Shown here: in pieces, positions 48,301 to 60,547 of the stretch
Numbering within the stretch: position 1 is the first letter of the stretch
How the letters are laid out: each line of letters opens with the position of its first letter
From: Datura wrightii
Lineage: Eukaryota > Streptophyta > Magnoliopsida > Solanales > Solanaceae
Direction of reading: 5' to 3'
Assembly: GCA_035772735.1 (NCBI GenBank)
Contig: JASDFA010000016.1
Location: 172,675,001 to 172,739,000 of the forward strand
DNA: 64,000 nt
Made by a program: the position numbers and the translations under genes
The notes under the pieces: model-generated
What the model saw: only the letters and a program-made list of their open reading frames with translations
Database searches by the model: none
What the model was told of the DNA's origin: nothing

Positions 48301-49924
48301 TTGGCGAAAAATGGACATAATAAAGGAAAAAGATCTGTATAGGCAATAACAATTAGTTGGTAATGTGTTGGTATGTTCACTTTAGGTTCTATTCTTTCTT
48401 GTAGTCTTTTAGCTTTCAGAGATTTTATGCTAGTAGAGAGCTTTATTTTATTTTTATTCTATGTATTATTCTAGGTAATGTTGGTGTGAAATGAATTTAA
48501 ATGGAGAAGCATGGTCAGTATGGATTCATATACTTGACTCCGCTTATCTGGAATGGAGGTGTAATTGTTATTGTTTTTGTTGTTATTGGTGTAAGAGACT
48601 AACATGGGATCAAGGGCTTTTGACTTAACAAAAGCCATCCTACACGTCCTTCTCAAGAATTTCAAAGAAAGAGGCTTGGTGGCGGGGCATTGTCATCAGG
48701 CCGTAAGCAAGCACCTAAGATGAAATAGAACGGACTTGCCATGAAAACAAACATGTAGATACAGCTATTGAACTTGAGGAATTATATGTTTCTATTTTGG
48801 GTTTGCATTGTCTAAAGAATCATCCATTTATTGAAATATAGGGGCAACTGTTTGCAACTTTAATTTTCTTTGACTTATTGATCTGCTATGTGATAGTCAT
48901 TGTAGCTTATATAAGCATGGGAATAACTAAATAAAATTTGATCTTCACTCTTTGGTTTCAGAAGTACCAAAGCTAGTGAACAGTTCTATTTAATCTGTAT
49001 CAATGATCATTTCAAAGTTTACACGAGTATATTGTATCCTTATGAGCCTTGCAAATCGTCTTTTTTTCTGATCTGCTTCAATTTATGAAGGAATTCTTAG
49101 CCCCCCTTTCCCCTCTCTATGGCTCTTGTTTTTTAAATTTAGGTTGCATGTTCTGCAGTTATGCTTTTAGGATATAATCTGGGCGTCAGAAAAATAGAAG
49201 GGGCTTCTGAGAATATTTTCTCTTTCCCTTTTCAAGCTATATGGTAAAATGTGAAGACCAGCTGGGCTGGGGATATGCAGACGATGGTGAACCGAGAAGA
49301 GAACTAGAAAGATGAGAATCAGACTTGATGGGTGATCATGGGGTGAAGCATTTTGTATAGTCACTGTAGGGTTAAATGTCTTTCCAGCTTGGATAAAGTA
49401 TGATTAAATTAAGAATAACTGGGCCAACACCCATAATTTTTGATCAGGTAAATTGACATTTCATTAATAAATGATCCAGTAGATGCTGGAATTTATATAG
49501 CTGCAGCAAAAAAGAGTTAGCTCCTGAACAGCGAGACCTTCTAAATGCTTCCCAAGGAGCTAACAAAATAAAAATAACTGAACACTACAGAATTATTTAC
49601 AGTATGATGATTACTACAGCAAAAAAATGTGTGAGACAACTATATTTCGGAAGGTGGGTAAGAGATGTAATTGGACCTACAACCACCTTGGATTTAGAAG
49701 CCAGTAATTAGGCAATTACATGAAATGAAAGGTAAGATCACGTTCCTGGTTAACTATTGCCCCATAGGCATTATATCAATTTATTACTGACCTTGATTTG
49801 TGTGATGCTTCTGTTTGCTAAGCATGCTCGGCATTTATTATTAATACATACGAACTCCTAGCATTGATACATCTCAATAGAAGTCAAAAGATAGAAATAT
49901 GTTCGTCTTTAATTTTTATTTAGC

Positions 49925-50165
49925 TCCTTTTAGTTAGAAATAATGTAGAGAGAATCTTATTTTGATTGTTAATAATGTGGAGATAATCGTATCTTGTAAT
50001 TTGTGGTAAGGTTTTGTCTATTAGTCAGAGATAATTATATCTCTTTTAGTTAGAGAAGGTTTTGCTTAGTCTTATCTTTTCTGTTGGTAACAGAGTTAGT
50101 AATTTGGCTTCTAACTTAGTTTAGAACTTTACATTCCATAAAATAGGATCCTTGTTATCTATTTG
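49925..50165 (+). repeat. LTR-like repeat, copy A
   Basis: Shares with 51310-51520 a series of blocks: GAGATAATC(G/T)TATCT, AAGGTTTT(G/A)T(C/T)TATTAGT, GAGATAATTAT, AGTTAGAGA, and a TATA-like CATAAAATAGGA end. The repeated AGTTAGAGATAATC unit and the TATA position suggest a decayed copia-type LTR. Confidence 0.45.
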
Positions 50166-51309
50166 GAGGACTTTGATATACATGACCTTAATTTTTTATA
50201 TGGTAAGCCCCTACCCTCAAACCACCTAACCAGGCGGCAAACATTGATTTTGTCCACTTTGTTCATTTGTTAACTCAAATGCAACCTTATGGTTGGAGGC
50301 GAAGAGTCCTTTCCACTAGGCTGTACCTCCTTAGTCTTGAATAACACGCGACTTTTGAATATTACCTTATGACTTTTCTCTTGTTTTCTCCTTCTCTCTT
50401 ATTATACGATAATTGCACTCGAAAATCCTACTAACAATCGATTCTATACCAGCAGATTCAATAGCTGTCTATTCTTTTACTACAGAACAAGGCATTCTTG
50501 CTAAGACCAAAGAATTTCTCATTTTCTTTGACCGTACTCTTACCAACGGAAGTTCTTTGTCGAAGGTTCCATCTGTTGGAATTCGAGATAGAACCTTCAG
50601 TGTCCACTGGTGGACATGAAACAGTAATCTTTATTTCTTTTGGTGCTCTCTTTTCTTCTCTCTTGTTTATTTTTTTTCTCTCCATTCTTCTCGCACTCCT
50701 CCCTTCTCCATAACATCAATTTTGTATTGAAGCTCAAATCCGATCCACTGTTCTGTTTCTCTTTTAACATCCATTACCAAAACTCATATGCCTACTACCA
50801 GAAATGATCCAATTTCAGTACCCAACTGACACCTTGTCATTACAAGTAAAAAAAAAAAGAGCTACAGTAGGAAAGCTTGATAATAATAAAAAAGAATTAG
50901 TAAGGAAGTTTGATTTCTCATTCTTTTGATCTCTCTTGGAAGTTGGAGAGGGTAATTATCTCCCATGAGATATCACTATAAATGGAAATTCAATTTGCTC
51001 TAAGTTGGCGGTTCAGAACAACTTCTTCAATGGGAGGATCATTGCTTGATGCTACATGGACCAAGGAGAATCAGTTGGTTCCATTTTCAAATCTTCTATA
51101 GCTGGATTAGCAGTCTTAGTTGTCTAGGCTAGTTTGCCTCAACTGAGAGAATTATCTATCTGAATAGACAAATACAATGTTCCGTTAGAGGGTAAATAAG
51201 TTTATTGATGTGGAAAACCTTGTATATATTTCATAGCCCAGAAAGTAGAGAGCCTACTCAATGAAAACGAATGCAATGTCATTATGTTTAATATCTTTTT
51301 AATATTCTT

Positions 51310-51520
51310 TTGGTTTAAAAAAGCAGAGATAATCTTATCTATTTAGTTAAATATTAAGGTTTTATTTATTAGTTGAGATAATTATGTCTTCTAGTTAGAG
51401 AGATTGTTTTATCTGATATTTTCTTTTTTGTTAGACATATAGTTCTCCTAGTTTTAAGATTTTTAACTTGTTAGGAATTTACTATCCTATAAATAAAACC
51501 ATTATGTACTTTGTTTAGAA
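51310..51520 (+). repeat. LTR-like repeat, copy B
   Basis: Direct counterpart of copy A, about 1.4 kb downstream, ending CCTATAAATAAAACC. The DNA between the copies (50166-51309) shows no gag or pol motif, so the pair could be a small non-autonomous element or two independent solo LTRs. Confidence 0.45.
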
Positions 51521-53348
51521 AACTTGAATAATACTCCACATGATGATGAATAATACCTTTTAAATTTATCTCTCTAATTCTGTTCTCATGCCCCATATAT
51601 AATTCTGCCGTTGTTCTCTGCACCTCAACTTGTACTCCTGCAGTTATTTTGTCTTCCTTTAGTTGGGTTCTCCTAAATGCGATCTTTTGCCTGCTTTCAT
51701 GTCTCATACCAGGTGAACTGACTGCGATGTGGTTGTCAGATTTTGCATGCAAGAATAAATTGGAGATGTGTTTTGTTTTGTGATAACATAGTGGTAATAG
51801 CTAGAAAGCTTAGAAGCACTTTAGTTCAATAATTTCTATAGCTTGAATTTTGTTTGTGTAAGCTCGAGATCAGCTGAAACATGGGAAAAGGGATGGACTG
51901 TGAGATTAATGTGGTTTTCTTGTGGTAAAATAAATTTCTCTGTCATAGGAGGTCAATTGGAGCTTGCACAATTTTTGGGATCCTCTGGAGATGGACATTT
52001 GGGGTGTTTGGGATTGGGTTGGGGGGGGGGGGGTTGTGAAGATAGGCAGGTATTTGAAGAATGACCCAAAGCTTGTTGAGAGTGTAATCGGATGGACAAT
52101 TTTGATATAACTGATTTATAGATTCTTCACCCTGAGCTTGGTTCAAATGGCATGGATTCTGTTGATGTTGAGCTAAATTGAGCTGGAGATAAGTTGGGCT
52201 AGGCCTGTTCACTAGTACCCTACTTGAATCTGCATTTGTATCAGCAATAATCTTTCAGATGGATGTGATCAGTTGTTCAAAGGATAGTTTTTACATCCTT
52301 GGATTCCTAAATTTCTTATATGATTTCTCTTGGGGTTCTGAATGAACTGAGTTGAGTCCAAATTTCTCCTGTTTGAATGGTTAACTGTTGATAGATAGAT
52401 AGTGGCACGTGCTTTTTACTTTATATGTTACTAGTCTTTAGGTTTCAGCCTTGTTACATTGTGACATGTTTCTATCTGCCCATATTCTTGGTTGGTGTCC
52501 GTCCCTTTCTTTTTCCTCTTTTAGGGGTGTGGGCCAGGGTTGTATTCAGGATTAAAGGAATGAGGACATATTGATACTAATCCTAGAAAATAGGATTAAA
52601 TATGTTGTTGTTGGGCTATGAAATGATATGTGGATGAGGGGTCACTGCTGATCTAAAGAAATTTGAAGTTCGTCGTCAGGAGCTACAAGTGCTATATATT
52701 TAAAATCTTCTGCTATTCCAATGTTGTCATACATTATCATTGTAAAAACCAATTATCTGTTGCATCCTGCTTCATATATTTTCTCAGGAACCTGAATGAG
52801 GTAAATTTTTAATTATCCCTATGGTTAACATTCCCCAAACTGAGTTTCTGCTATGAAGAAAAATTGAAAGTGGGCTTCCTCGTGTATTTGGATGATGTCT
52901 ATCTGTAAAAATATAATAAACTGCAATCCTCCAGACACCACCCCAAGTCCCCACACATAAATAAAGTAAAAGAAAAGAAAGGGAGTTGTCATAAAGAAAA
53001 CAGGGAAAGGAACATATTGTAGTATCCCAAATGAAGAAGAGAAATGTTAGGGAAGGTGTGCTTTGGAAATCAGAATGGTTGTGATTTGGAATCACTTGCA
53101 TAGTGCTGTCTAAGGTTGTCGTGTACCTTAGAAACAGCTGTTAATGTCATGATTCAGATTTCTCTGTGGAATGTTGATGCTATATACAGTGATTCTTCTT
53201 AAAATTTGGAGTAATTATTTCTATTGTTAGCAGTATTTTGTGGTCTCTTCATAGTTGTGGAAAGACTCTTTATTTTGTACCTGCTTTATCCTTGATAACC
53301 TCTTCAAACACTCATTCTTATGCATCTGGTTTTTTGTTTTTTGGCCAG

Positions 53349-54957
53349 TCGCTTCTTGCAATGTAGAGGCCCATATGCCAAACGAAGACATCCTCTTGTG
53401 GACTCAACTGTAGTAGCAGAAATTAGAAGATGCATTGACCAAGGGATTGAATTTCAAGGCGAACTGTTAAACTTTAGAAAAGATGGATCTCCCTTGATGA
53501 ATAGACTGCGTATGACTCCAATATATGGGGATGATGAAGCGATAACTCATGTTATTGGTATTCAGTTCTTTAAGGAAGTGAGTATTGATTTGGGTCCACT
53601 TCCAGGATCCTTGGTAAAGGAGCCTACAAGACTATTGGATAGGTACCGTACTAGTCTTTCTTCTTGTGGACCAGTCTCGGAAGGAAACCGCACTATCAGC
53701 CGTGGGGTTTGTGGTATACTGCAGTTGAGTGATGAAGTCCTAGCCCTCAAAATTCTTTCACGGTTGACTCCAAGAGATATTGCCTCTGTTGGCTCTGTTT
53801 CTAGACGACTTTATGAGCTGACGAAAAATGAAGATCTTTGGCGAATGGTCTGTCAAAATGCATGGGGTAGTGAAACAACTCGTGTGTTAGAGGCGGTGCC
53901 AGGAGCTAAGAGATTGGGTTGGGGTAGATTGGCCAGAGAATTAACTACTCTAGAGGCAGCAGCTTGGAGGAAGCTAACTGTTGGAGGTGCTGTTGAACCT
54001 TCACGTTGCAACTTCAGTGCATGTGCAGTAGGGAACCGTGTTGTGCTCTTTGGTGGAGAGGGGGTAAACATGCAACCAATGAATGATACTTTTGTATTAG
54101 ACTTGAATTCTAGCAATCCAGAGTGGAAATATGTCAAAGTTAGCTCTCCTCCTCCTGGACGTTGGGGGCACACACTCTCTTGTGTGAATGGATCTCATCT
54201 TGTTGTGTTTGGGGGATGTGGAAGGCAGGGTCTCTTGAATGACGTCTTTGTGTTGGATTTGGATGCCAAACAACCAACTTGGCGTGAAATCTCTAGCTTG
54301 GCGCCTCCGCTTCCAAGGTCTTGGCACAGCTCATGCACCTTGGATGGGACCAAGTTGATAGTTTCTGGTGGTTGTGCAGATTCTGGTGTACTTCTCAGTG
54401 ATACTTTTCTGCTTGATCTGTCTATGGAGAAGCCTGTGTGGCGTGAGATACCAGTGACGTGGACTCCACCTTCTCGTTTGGGCCACACGCTGTCTGTTTA
54501 TGGAGGCCGGAAAATACTTATGTTTGGTGGTCTTGCCAAGAGCGGTCCTTTGCGTTTTCGATCAAGTGATGTGTTTACAATGGATCTCAGTGAGGAAGAA
54601 CCCTGCTGGAGATGTGTTACAGGAAGTGGAATGCCTGGTGCGGGAAATCCCGGCGGCATTGCTCCTCCCCCAAGGCTTGATCATGTGGCAGTAAGTCTCC
54701 CTGGTGGCAGAGTTTTGGTCTTTGGTGGGTCTGTCGCTGGTCTTCACTCAGCATCACAGCTCTATATTTTGGATCCAACAGAAGAGAAGCCTACATGGAG
54801 GATATTGAATGTGCCTGGTCGGCCTCCAAGATTTGCCTGGGGACATAGTACATGTATTGTTGGTGGAACTAGAGCAATAGTCCTCGGAGGTCAAACTGGG
54901 GAAGAATGGATGCTCGGTGAGCTGCATGAACTATCTTTAGCAAGCTCTGTTATATGA
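53349..54957 (+). CDS. ZTL: ZEITLUPE/ADAGIO 1, exon 2 (rest of LOV, F-box, Kelch repeats)
   Basis: Exon 2 completes C92 and encodes residues 93-627, giving a 627-residue protein (Arabidopsis ZTL is about 609). The LOV domain continues through RFLQCRGPYAKRRHP, which includes the E-F loop insertion typical of the family, NFRKDGSPLMNR (flavin contacts) and IGIQFF (Q164, the flavin-facing Gln) to about residue 166. The F-box covers about 214-260 (LQLSDEVLALKILSRLTPRD; NEDLWRMVCQNAW). Kelch repeats run from about 308 to 605, with recurring VVFGG/MFGG/VLGG and RWGHT/RSWHS/RLGHT/RLDHV/AWGHS motifs. The reading frame has no break and ends TGA at 54955-54957. All catalytic and binding landmarks are present, so the protein should be functional. 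Confidence 0.97.
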
Positions 54958-55400
54958 ATAAAAAGAAAGGTAATAAGGTGTTGTGCTGAATTCACAATGA
55001 AAATTTTGCCTTGAGAATAGAAGGGAGTCCCGAGCAAAACTATTGCAGTGCGGTTTTTGCATTGCACCAAATGCACAAATCATTAGCAGAGTACCGTGGA
55101 GTTGGTGGACATCTTGTTTATTCTTGTGTGGCTCATAGGGCATGCTGAGCAGATGGTCCTGTTGAGCAGTTGGTCCGAATTGAGCTTAATTTTGCAAGGT
55201 TTGCATGCAATGATTTCACTTGATGCACTTGAATTATTCATCCGTTGAAAGCTAGGTGTAGCTTCGGTAGATCAGTAGATTATTCTGTATTCTTAGGTTA
55301 GTCTGTATTGTGTATGGATGTGTGTGTGTTGTTCAAGTCCTGTAATTTGAGCTCCTTTGGGCGAACATGCAAAAATAGAAGAAGTAAAGTAAAAAAAAAA
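54957..55400 (+). terminator. ZTL 3' UTR region
   Basis: An AATAAA hexamer begins at 54957, overlapping the last base of the stop codon, which is too early for the usual 3' UTR. GT-rich sequence near 55300-55335 (TGTGTATGGATGTGTGTGTG) could be the downstream part of the real poly(A) site. An A run follows at about 55391-55404. The exact end cannot be set. Confidence 0.4.
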
Positions 55401-55404
55401 AAAA

Positions 55405-56620
55405 GAGGTAAAGATTTGTAGAACCAGATGCATGGGAGTTTGTATTAGATTTATAAATTACCCCCGTGCTATGTTTAATAACAGTTCATGCGATGGCATA
55501 TTTGTTATCCGTTGAGCATCTCAGGCTCAAACAGCTTAATAGCCTGTGGCAAGCAAATTGTTTTAAACAGTGTGTTCCTTGGTAGCATTTTTTGGTTCTT
55601 GCCCTCACTGGTGCTCATAGTGGTGGTGGCTAGAATATGGCTAAAAAGAAATGGATTGGATGGGATAAGATATGGATCGTATAGGATAGTCTTAACTTAT
55701 TTGTATCCCCCTTCAATCCATTCAGTTTTTTTTTTAAATTTTTTTTTATTTTTTTTTATTTTACATCCTGACTTTGATCAAGTTAATTTTTCTCTTAGAT
55801 TTTCATTCATTATTTTAGGAATAAGAAGCTTTCTCTCTATCTTTTGATAATATTATTTTTTTAATTTTATTATCTTTATAATACGGTATTAATACGAATT
55901 TCTAAATCTTTTTATTGAAATTTGGTCCACATATACTAACACGTCTTTGAGAGTTTGACGGTGCCACTCACGCTTATCCGGGAAGCAAATGAATGTAATC
56001 AAATTCATGAGGCATGTGTATTTAGTAAGTCTAAAAATATGTTTGCGGAAAACTGATTGAGGTGGCCGGCCATTACGGGTAAGTAGTGAGAAACTTTGGC
56101 TTATTCTTGATTTAACATTAATATTTTCATCGTCACTTGCTAGATTATGTGCTAGCATGTAAAAGTTATTTTGATACTTGTCTTTATTACTTTGGTTCAC
56201 TTGAGCTCCAACAAAGTTGCAAGAAATATATGGCCCATCAACAGTGGCAATATTTTGTAAATTTCATTATAAATGATTAAATTTCTTTATGCTTGTTATC
56301 ATTAGAAGTGGTAATATTTGTATATATTTATTGTGATAACGATTGAAGATGGAGAAAAATTCTCTTTTTATATATATCTTGTGGAGTAGCAATATTTTAA
56401 ATGTCGTTCTAAGTTATCATATTTTGATGCGGTTGATATATTTGGATAATTATGCTCTATTTTTAAAAAATAGTTATAAATATATATGCATTTTCTGAAG
56501 TGAATGTGCTAATATTTAGCAAAGTTTATAAATACAAATATGTACCTGATTGTGAAGTTATTATCATGATTCACTTCCAAAAAATGTAGCATAGTTGAGA
56601 AAAAAATATTCTGAATATTT
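55405..56620. other. Intergenic DNA downstream of ZTL
   Basis: AT-rich with T runs near 55724-55760. I see no gene or recognisable element. Confidence 0.5.
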
Positions 56621-56624
56621 TATG

Positions 56625-56985
56625 CTTTACTTTGAAGTAGTAAAATCTTGAAATTTCGTCCTCAAGCAGTAAAATCTTAAACATTGAAGTAGTAAAATTT
56701 TAAAATTTATTCATGAAGTAGTAAATTCTTAAAATTTACTCTCGAAGTGATAAATCTAAAATTTATTTTTAAAGTAGTAAATCTAAAATTTATTCTTATA
56801 TCAGACTTTGAAATTTACTCCTAACGTAATAAATCTAAACTTTACTCCTGACATAAGACTTTGAAAATTACTCCTAAAGTTTTAAATTAAGAAATTTACT
56901 CACGAAATAGTAGAACTTTGAAATTTACTTTTGAAGTGATAAAATTTTAAAATTTCCTGCCGTAGTTAAATTTTGAAATTTTCTT
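56625..56985 (+). repeat. Degenerate minisatellite, about 27-33-bp unit
   Basis: About ten irregular units of the form GAAGTAGTAAAATTTTAAAA followed by TTTACTC. The same AGTAAATCTAAAGTTTAC phrase recurs singly at about 57717 and 57963 within the decayed copia element, so the array is probably part of that element. Confidence 0.75.
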
Positions 56986-58019
56986 CTAAAGAAGAAGAAT
57001 ATGTAAGATATCTAAGAAATATTTTGAAGCAATATCTTCTTGTGCTTGAATAAAATATGAGATATTGACAAACGTCTTATATGAAGCACATTCAAATAAT
57101 CATGTTTCGTTCTCACTTCTCAGAAATGAATGAAGAAATACCATAATCTACCTCCTAAAGAGATAGAATAACAATGAATATGAATATTATTTTTGTGATA
57201 TACAAATTATTGCAACGCGTATATGTCATATATAGAAATACCTTGGATACTTTTATAAGTATCATCTTAAGGTAAAAGAAAACGAATCTTCTTGAATGAT
57301 TTCTATTGTATGTTATTGATTTTCGTGAAGGAAATATCAATTCATATATTTACTGGAGGAAGTAATAACTATACACAATCACCGCTTTGATAAAAAATAA
57401 AAATTTTAAATATTAATCACGAATCTTCTTAAAAGAGATGTTTGAAATAATGAAGTTTAGAACTCAATATTTACTATTGTTTCATGACATCAACAGTGTC
57501 AAAATTTGCTTTGATGAAGCAGAAGTATCTAAATAATATTTGGTAATACAAACTAATGATCAAGGACTCCCAAAGAGCTAATTTTTTATTGACAAGCTTA
57601 TTATGACACTAGTAATCTACAATATAATATCTGTTAGTCTCTCGAAGAGATTATATATGTAGTACTATTCATGATAAATCGTAATACATGCAATTGTTAG
57701 ATTAAAATGCAATTTGTAGTAAATCTAAAGTTTACAAGCAATACAAATGATTATCATATTCAAATTACAAATATAATATCTTCAAAAATCATAGTGGGTA
57801 AGAAATAGGCATGTGAAAGTTTGTCCGCCTTATTCTTCAAATTGCACTACATAATATAAACATGATGAAATCACATGCCATAATAAATTAGACATTTATT
57901 GATACAAAAATTAATGTAATTGTAAACTAAAAATTTACTCAAGAAAATAATACATATCATGGTAAATTTGAAGTTTACTAGTTCAAATAATTTTATTAGT
58001 TGGCATGAAGAATTTTTCC

Positions 58020-59436
58020 ACCTGAAGATAAGCATATTGAGCATCCAACATATATTGAAAAGCTAGAAAATTCTTCAAGAATTGTCTTATGTTCCTGATT
58101 GCCCATTCAACTGCTATGTGATGTCTTAAACGATACATATATTAAAGAAAAGATTGTCATATGAGTGTTTGTTGTCAACCGACAGTTTGACATTCACAAA
58201 ATTGGTTGCTCAAAGTAATTGAGTTAAGATCACAACTTTAAGATCATGTAATCAAGACAAGTCATCGGATAATATTGATTTATATCTAAACTGGTTTGAC
58301 ATTAAATGCATCTGGTAAATTGCTAAATCATTTCTTATGAGAACAAATTTTTGTGTGTTGATCTATGATATGGTATATTTTATACAACTGAACTTATATG
58401 CATCATACTAATAAATCATGATTAATTTTCTTTTCTCAATTGGTTCAAGATCAGGAGTCAAGTATTTTTCATAGAATAGTTTTTGATGTGTGGTATATGA
58501 TTAACGAATCTACCACGATGCACACAGATAGATTCCCCAAAGAAGATTGGAGATATATTTTAGTTTTTCTAACATAAGGAAGAGAGTATAAGCAACTAAG
58601 AAATATATTGTAAATTATTATAAATATGATCCTCATTCAAAAATGATTTAAGTTAAATGTTAGACAGTTTCTAACATGCATGAAATATAATAGACAAATC
58701 AATTTCATATACAATAATCCTTGAATAAGGGAGAGGGACAAAATGATCATATTAAGTAGGCAATATGCTCTTCAAAGGCTTACGACATAACAGTTTCATA
58801 AAATCTCACGAGAGGTATAGGTACCTGAAATAATGAATGTGATGAGATTTTAATAAGTTATGTCGCATTGTGTATCGATACAATTGATATATTGCTGACA
58901 ATATCTTTGACACAATATAGTGCACAATATTATAAAATATTGTGAGAATTTCAATTCCACGTTTATTTAAGAATGCTGACGTAGAAATTCTTATCAAGTG
59001 AAATGATGCATCTTGGTAAATGTAAAGCTTATTGAATAACAATACAAACATCAGAAGATGTCACACATTTAATACTGGATGTTGTCACTTGATAAAATTT
59101 ATATGAAACTTTCTGAATGATTCAAAATGCCTGAAGCATATACAAGTTCTTGAAAAACTTGTTCATAATCTTCACATGAACAGAAACAATCAAAGTGGAT
59201 ATACTAGAGTCGCCTTAATGAATATTTATAGACATAGGGTATAAAATTGACCTTATTTATCCTTGTGTCTTTCTAAAAATTACAACCTTTCATATTATTA
59301 TGCAAGATAATAACTTAGAATATTATTGGAATCTTGAAGAGTTTCCAAAAGCAGTAGATTATCTACTTAAAGAAATTGAAATGAGAAACTTGCAGAATTC
59401 TTTGGTTCTGAAGTACCATATCTTTGTTCATGATGC

Positions 59437-59474
<38 letters not shown>

Positions 59475-60020
59475 CTATAACTATGAGCCTGATATAGTTT
59501 TACTCCTACATGAAGATATTAAAATAAGATTAAGTAAGTTCTGATATGAATGTGTTTATCCTAATAAATATTGTCAAGTTTTTGAATATACAGAACATTC
59601 ATCTGATCAACAAAATATTCAATCCAGAAATATTATTTTTTATCGCGAGGGACTACGATTATACGATGTTGTTGTAAATGACAGTCATATTAAATAAAGA
59701 TAATTCAATTTATAAAGCAAGTCAGGAATATACTTGATGTGATTCCAACAACATTACATGCCGATGATACAACTCTATCAAAAGAATGGAGATGCAACAT
59801 GCATAGCCTAATTAAATGAAGAATTGATAAAGAGAAATAGAACGAAACACATTTCATCAAAAAATTTTTGCACACACGATCTCCAAAAGAATGGCAATAT
59901 CAACGAACAATAGATTTGTTCGAGTGATAGTACGACTAATTTTAAGTCTCTACCAATTATAACTTTCGAGAAGATGATGCACAAGATTGAGATGCGAAAA
60001 TTCAAGTTTTTGGATTGATG
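58020..60020 (+). pseudogene. Decayed Ty1/copia polyprotein (TAR-like)
   Basis: Fragments lie in pol order on the + strand. About 58180-58560 recalls the integrase end: LLMRTNF, then DAHR and IPQRRLEIYF, matching the conserved PPQR...MGPQRRLGIYVG stretch. About 58815-59000 recalls the RT start (VPENNE and SYV, IDNIF-like pieces). About 59815-60020 is the RNase H end, in broken frames: RTKHISSKNFCTHDLQKNGN, then FEKMMHKIEMRKFKFL. Copia order (integrase before RT) is kept. There are stops throughout; gag was not recognised, though 56985-58020 may be part of it. Confidence 0.7.
59441..59470. repeat. AT microsatellite
   Basis: (AT)15 inside the copia remnant. Confidence 0.95.
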
Positions 60021-60247
60021 TTCTTATTAGGGGAGTTAATATGTGTTGTATTCTTTTTTCTAGCAAAGTTTTATCTAATGTACTTTCTAAGATTTTTAAT
60101 GAGGCAATTCTAAGATTTTTAATGAGGTAGCCAACACGTAGATTATTAGATAGTGTAGTTCTCTTCACTAGAATTTTTTTCGCTAAACTTCTTTCTAATA
60201 AGATTTTAACGAGACACATTATCTATTAAATACATATACAACGGGGA

Positions 60248-60547
60248 TGTAAATATATTTTATATATTAGTGTGAATGTCTATTTATTTCTTTCAAGAAA
60301 AGTTAGAGCTAGCTCCTTTGGGGTCAAGTTAATTTTTTCCCTATAAATAGCAAAATTCTCATAAAAAAAAAAGAAGAAACTCTTTCTCTTCTCTTTACCT
60401 TTCTATATACTATTTTTCTTCTTGCTTTATTATTTTATAACAACAAGAACATTATTTTCATAAAACTTCATAAATAAAAAACAATATCATATAAACTTAC
60501 GAAAAACATTTTCACTATTTACGTTCTTCATATCAAATTTTCCAACA
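60248..60547 (+). mobile_element. 3' LTR of the decayed copia element
   Basis: ACGGGGA (remnant polypurine tract) precedes TGTAAATATA at 60248. The LTR has a TATA box, CTATAAATAG, at 60341-60350 and a plausible TG...CA end at TTTTCCAACA (60547). No 5' LTR was found upstream. Confidence 0.55.

Larger units (their letters stand above)
40861..53348 (+). other. ZTL intron 1 (phase 2, 12,488 bp)
   Basis: GT donor at 40861 and AG acceptor at 53347-53348, the latter preceded by a T-rich tract (GGTTTTTTGTTTTTTGGCCAG). Splicing restores the family motif GRNCRFLQ exactly, so the intron is certain even without transcripts. It is swollen by transposon fragments (RTE/SINE-like tail, L1, RTE, Stowaway, LTR-like repeats). 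A run of 13 G at about 52020-52033 is the other oddity. No host exon was recognised inside; 45531-45767 is open for 78 codons but matches nothing I know. Confidence 0.95.
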
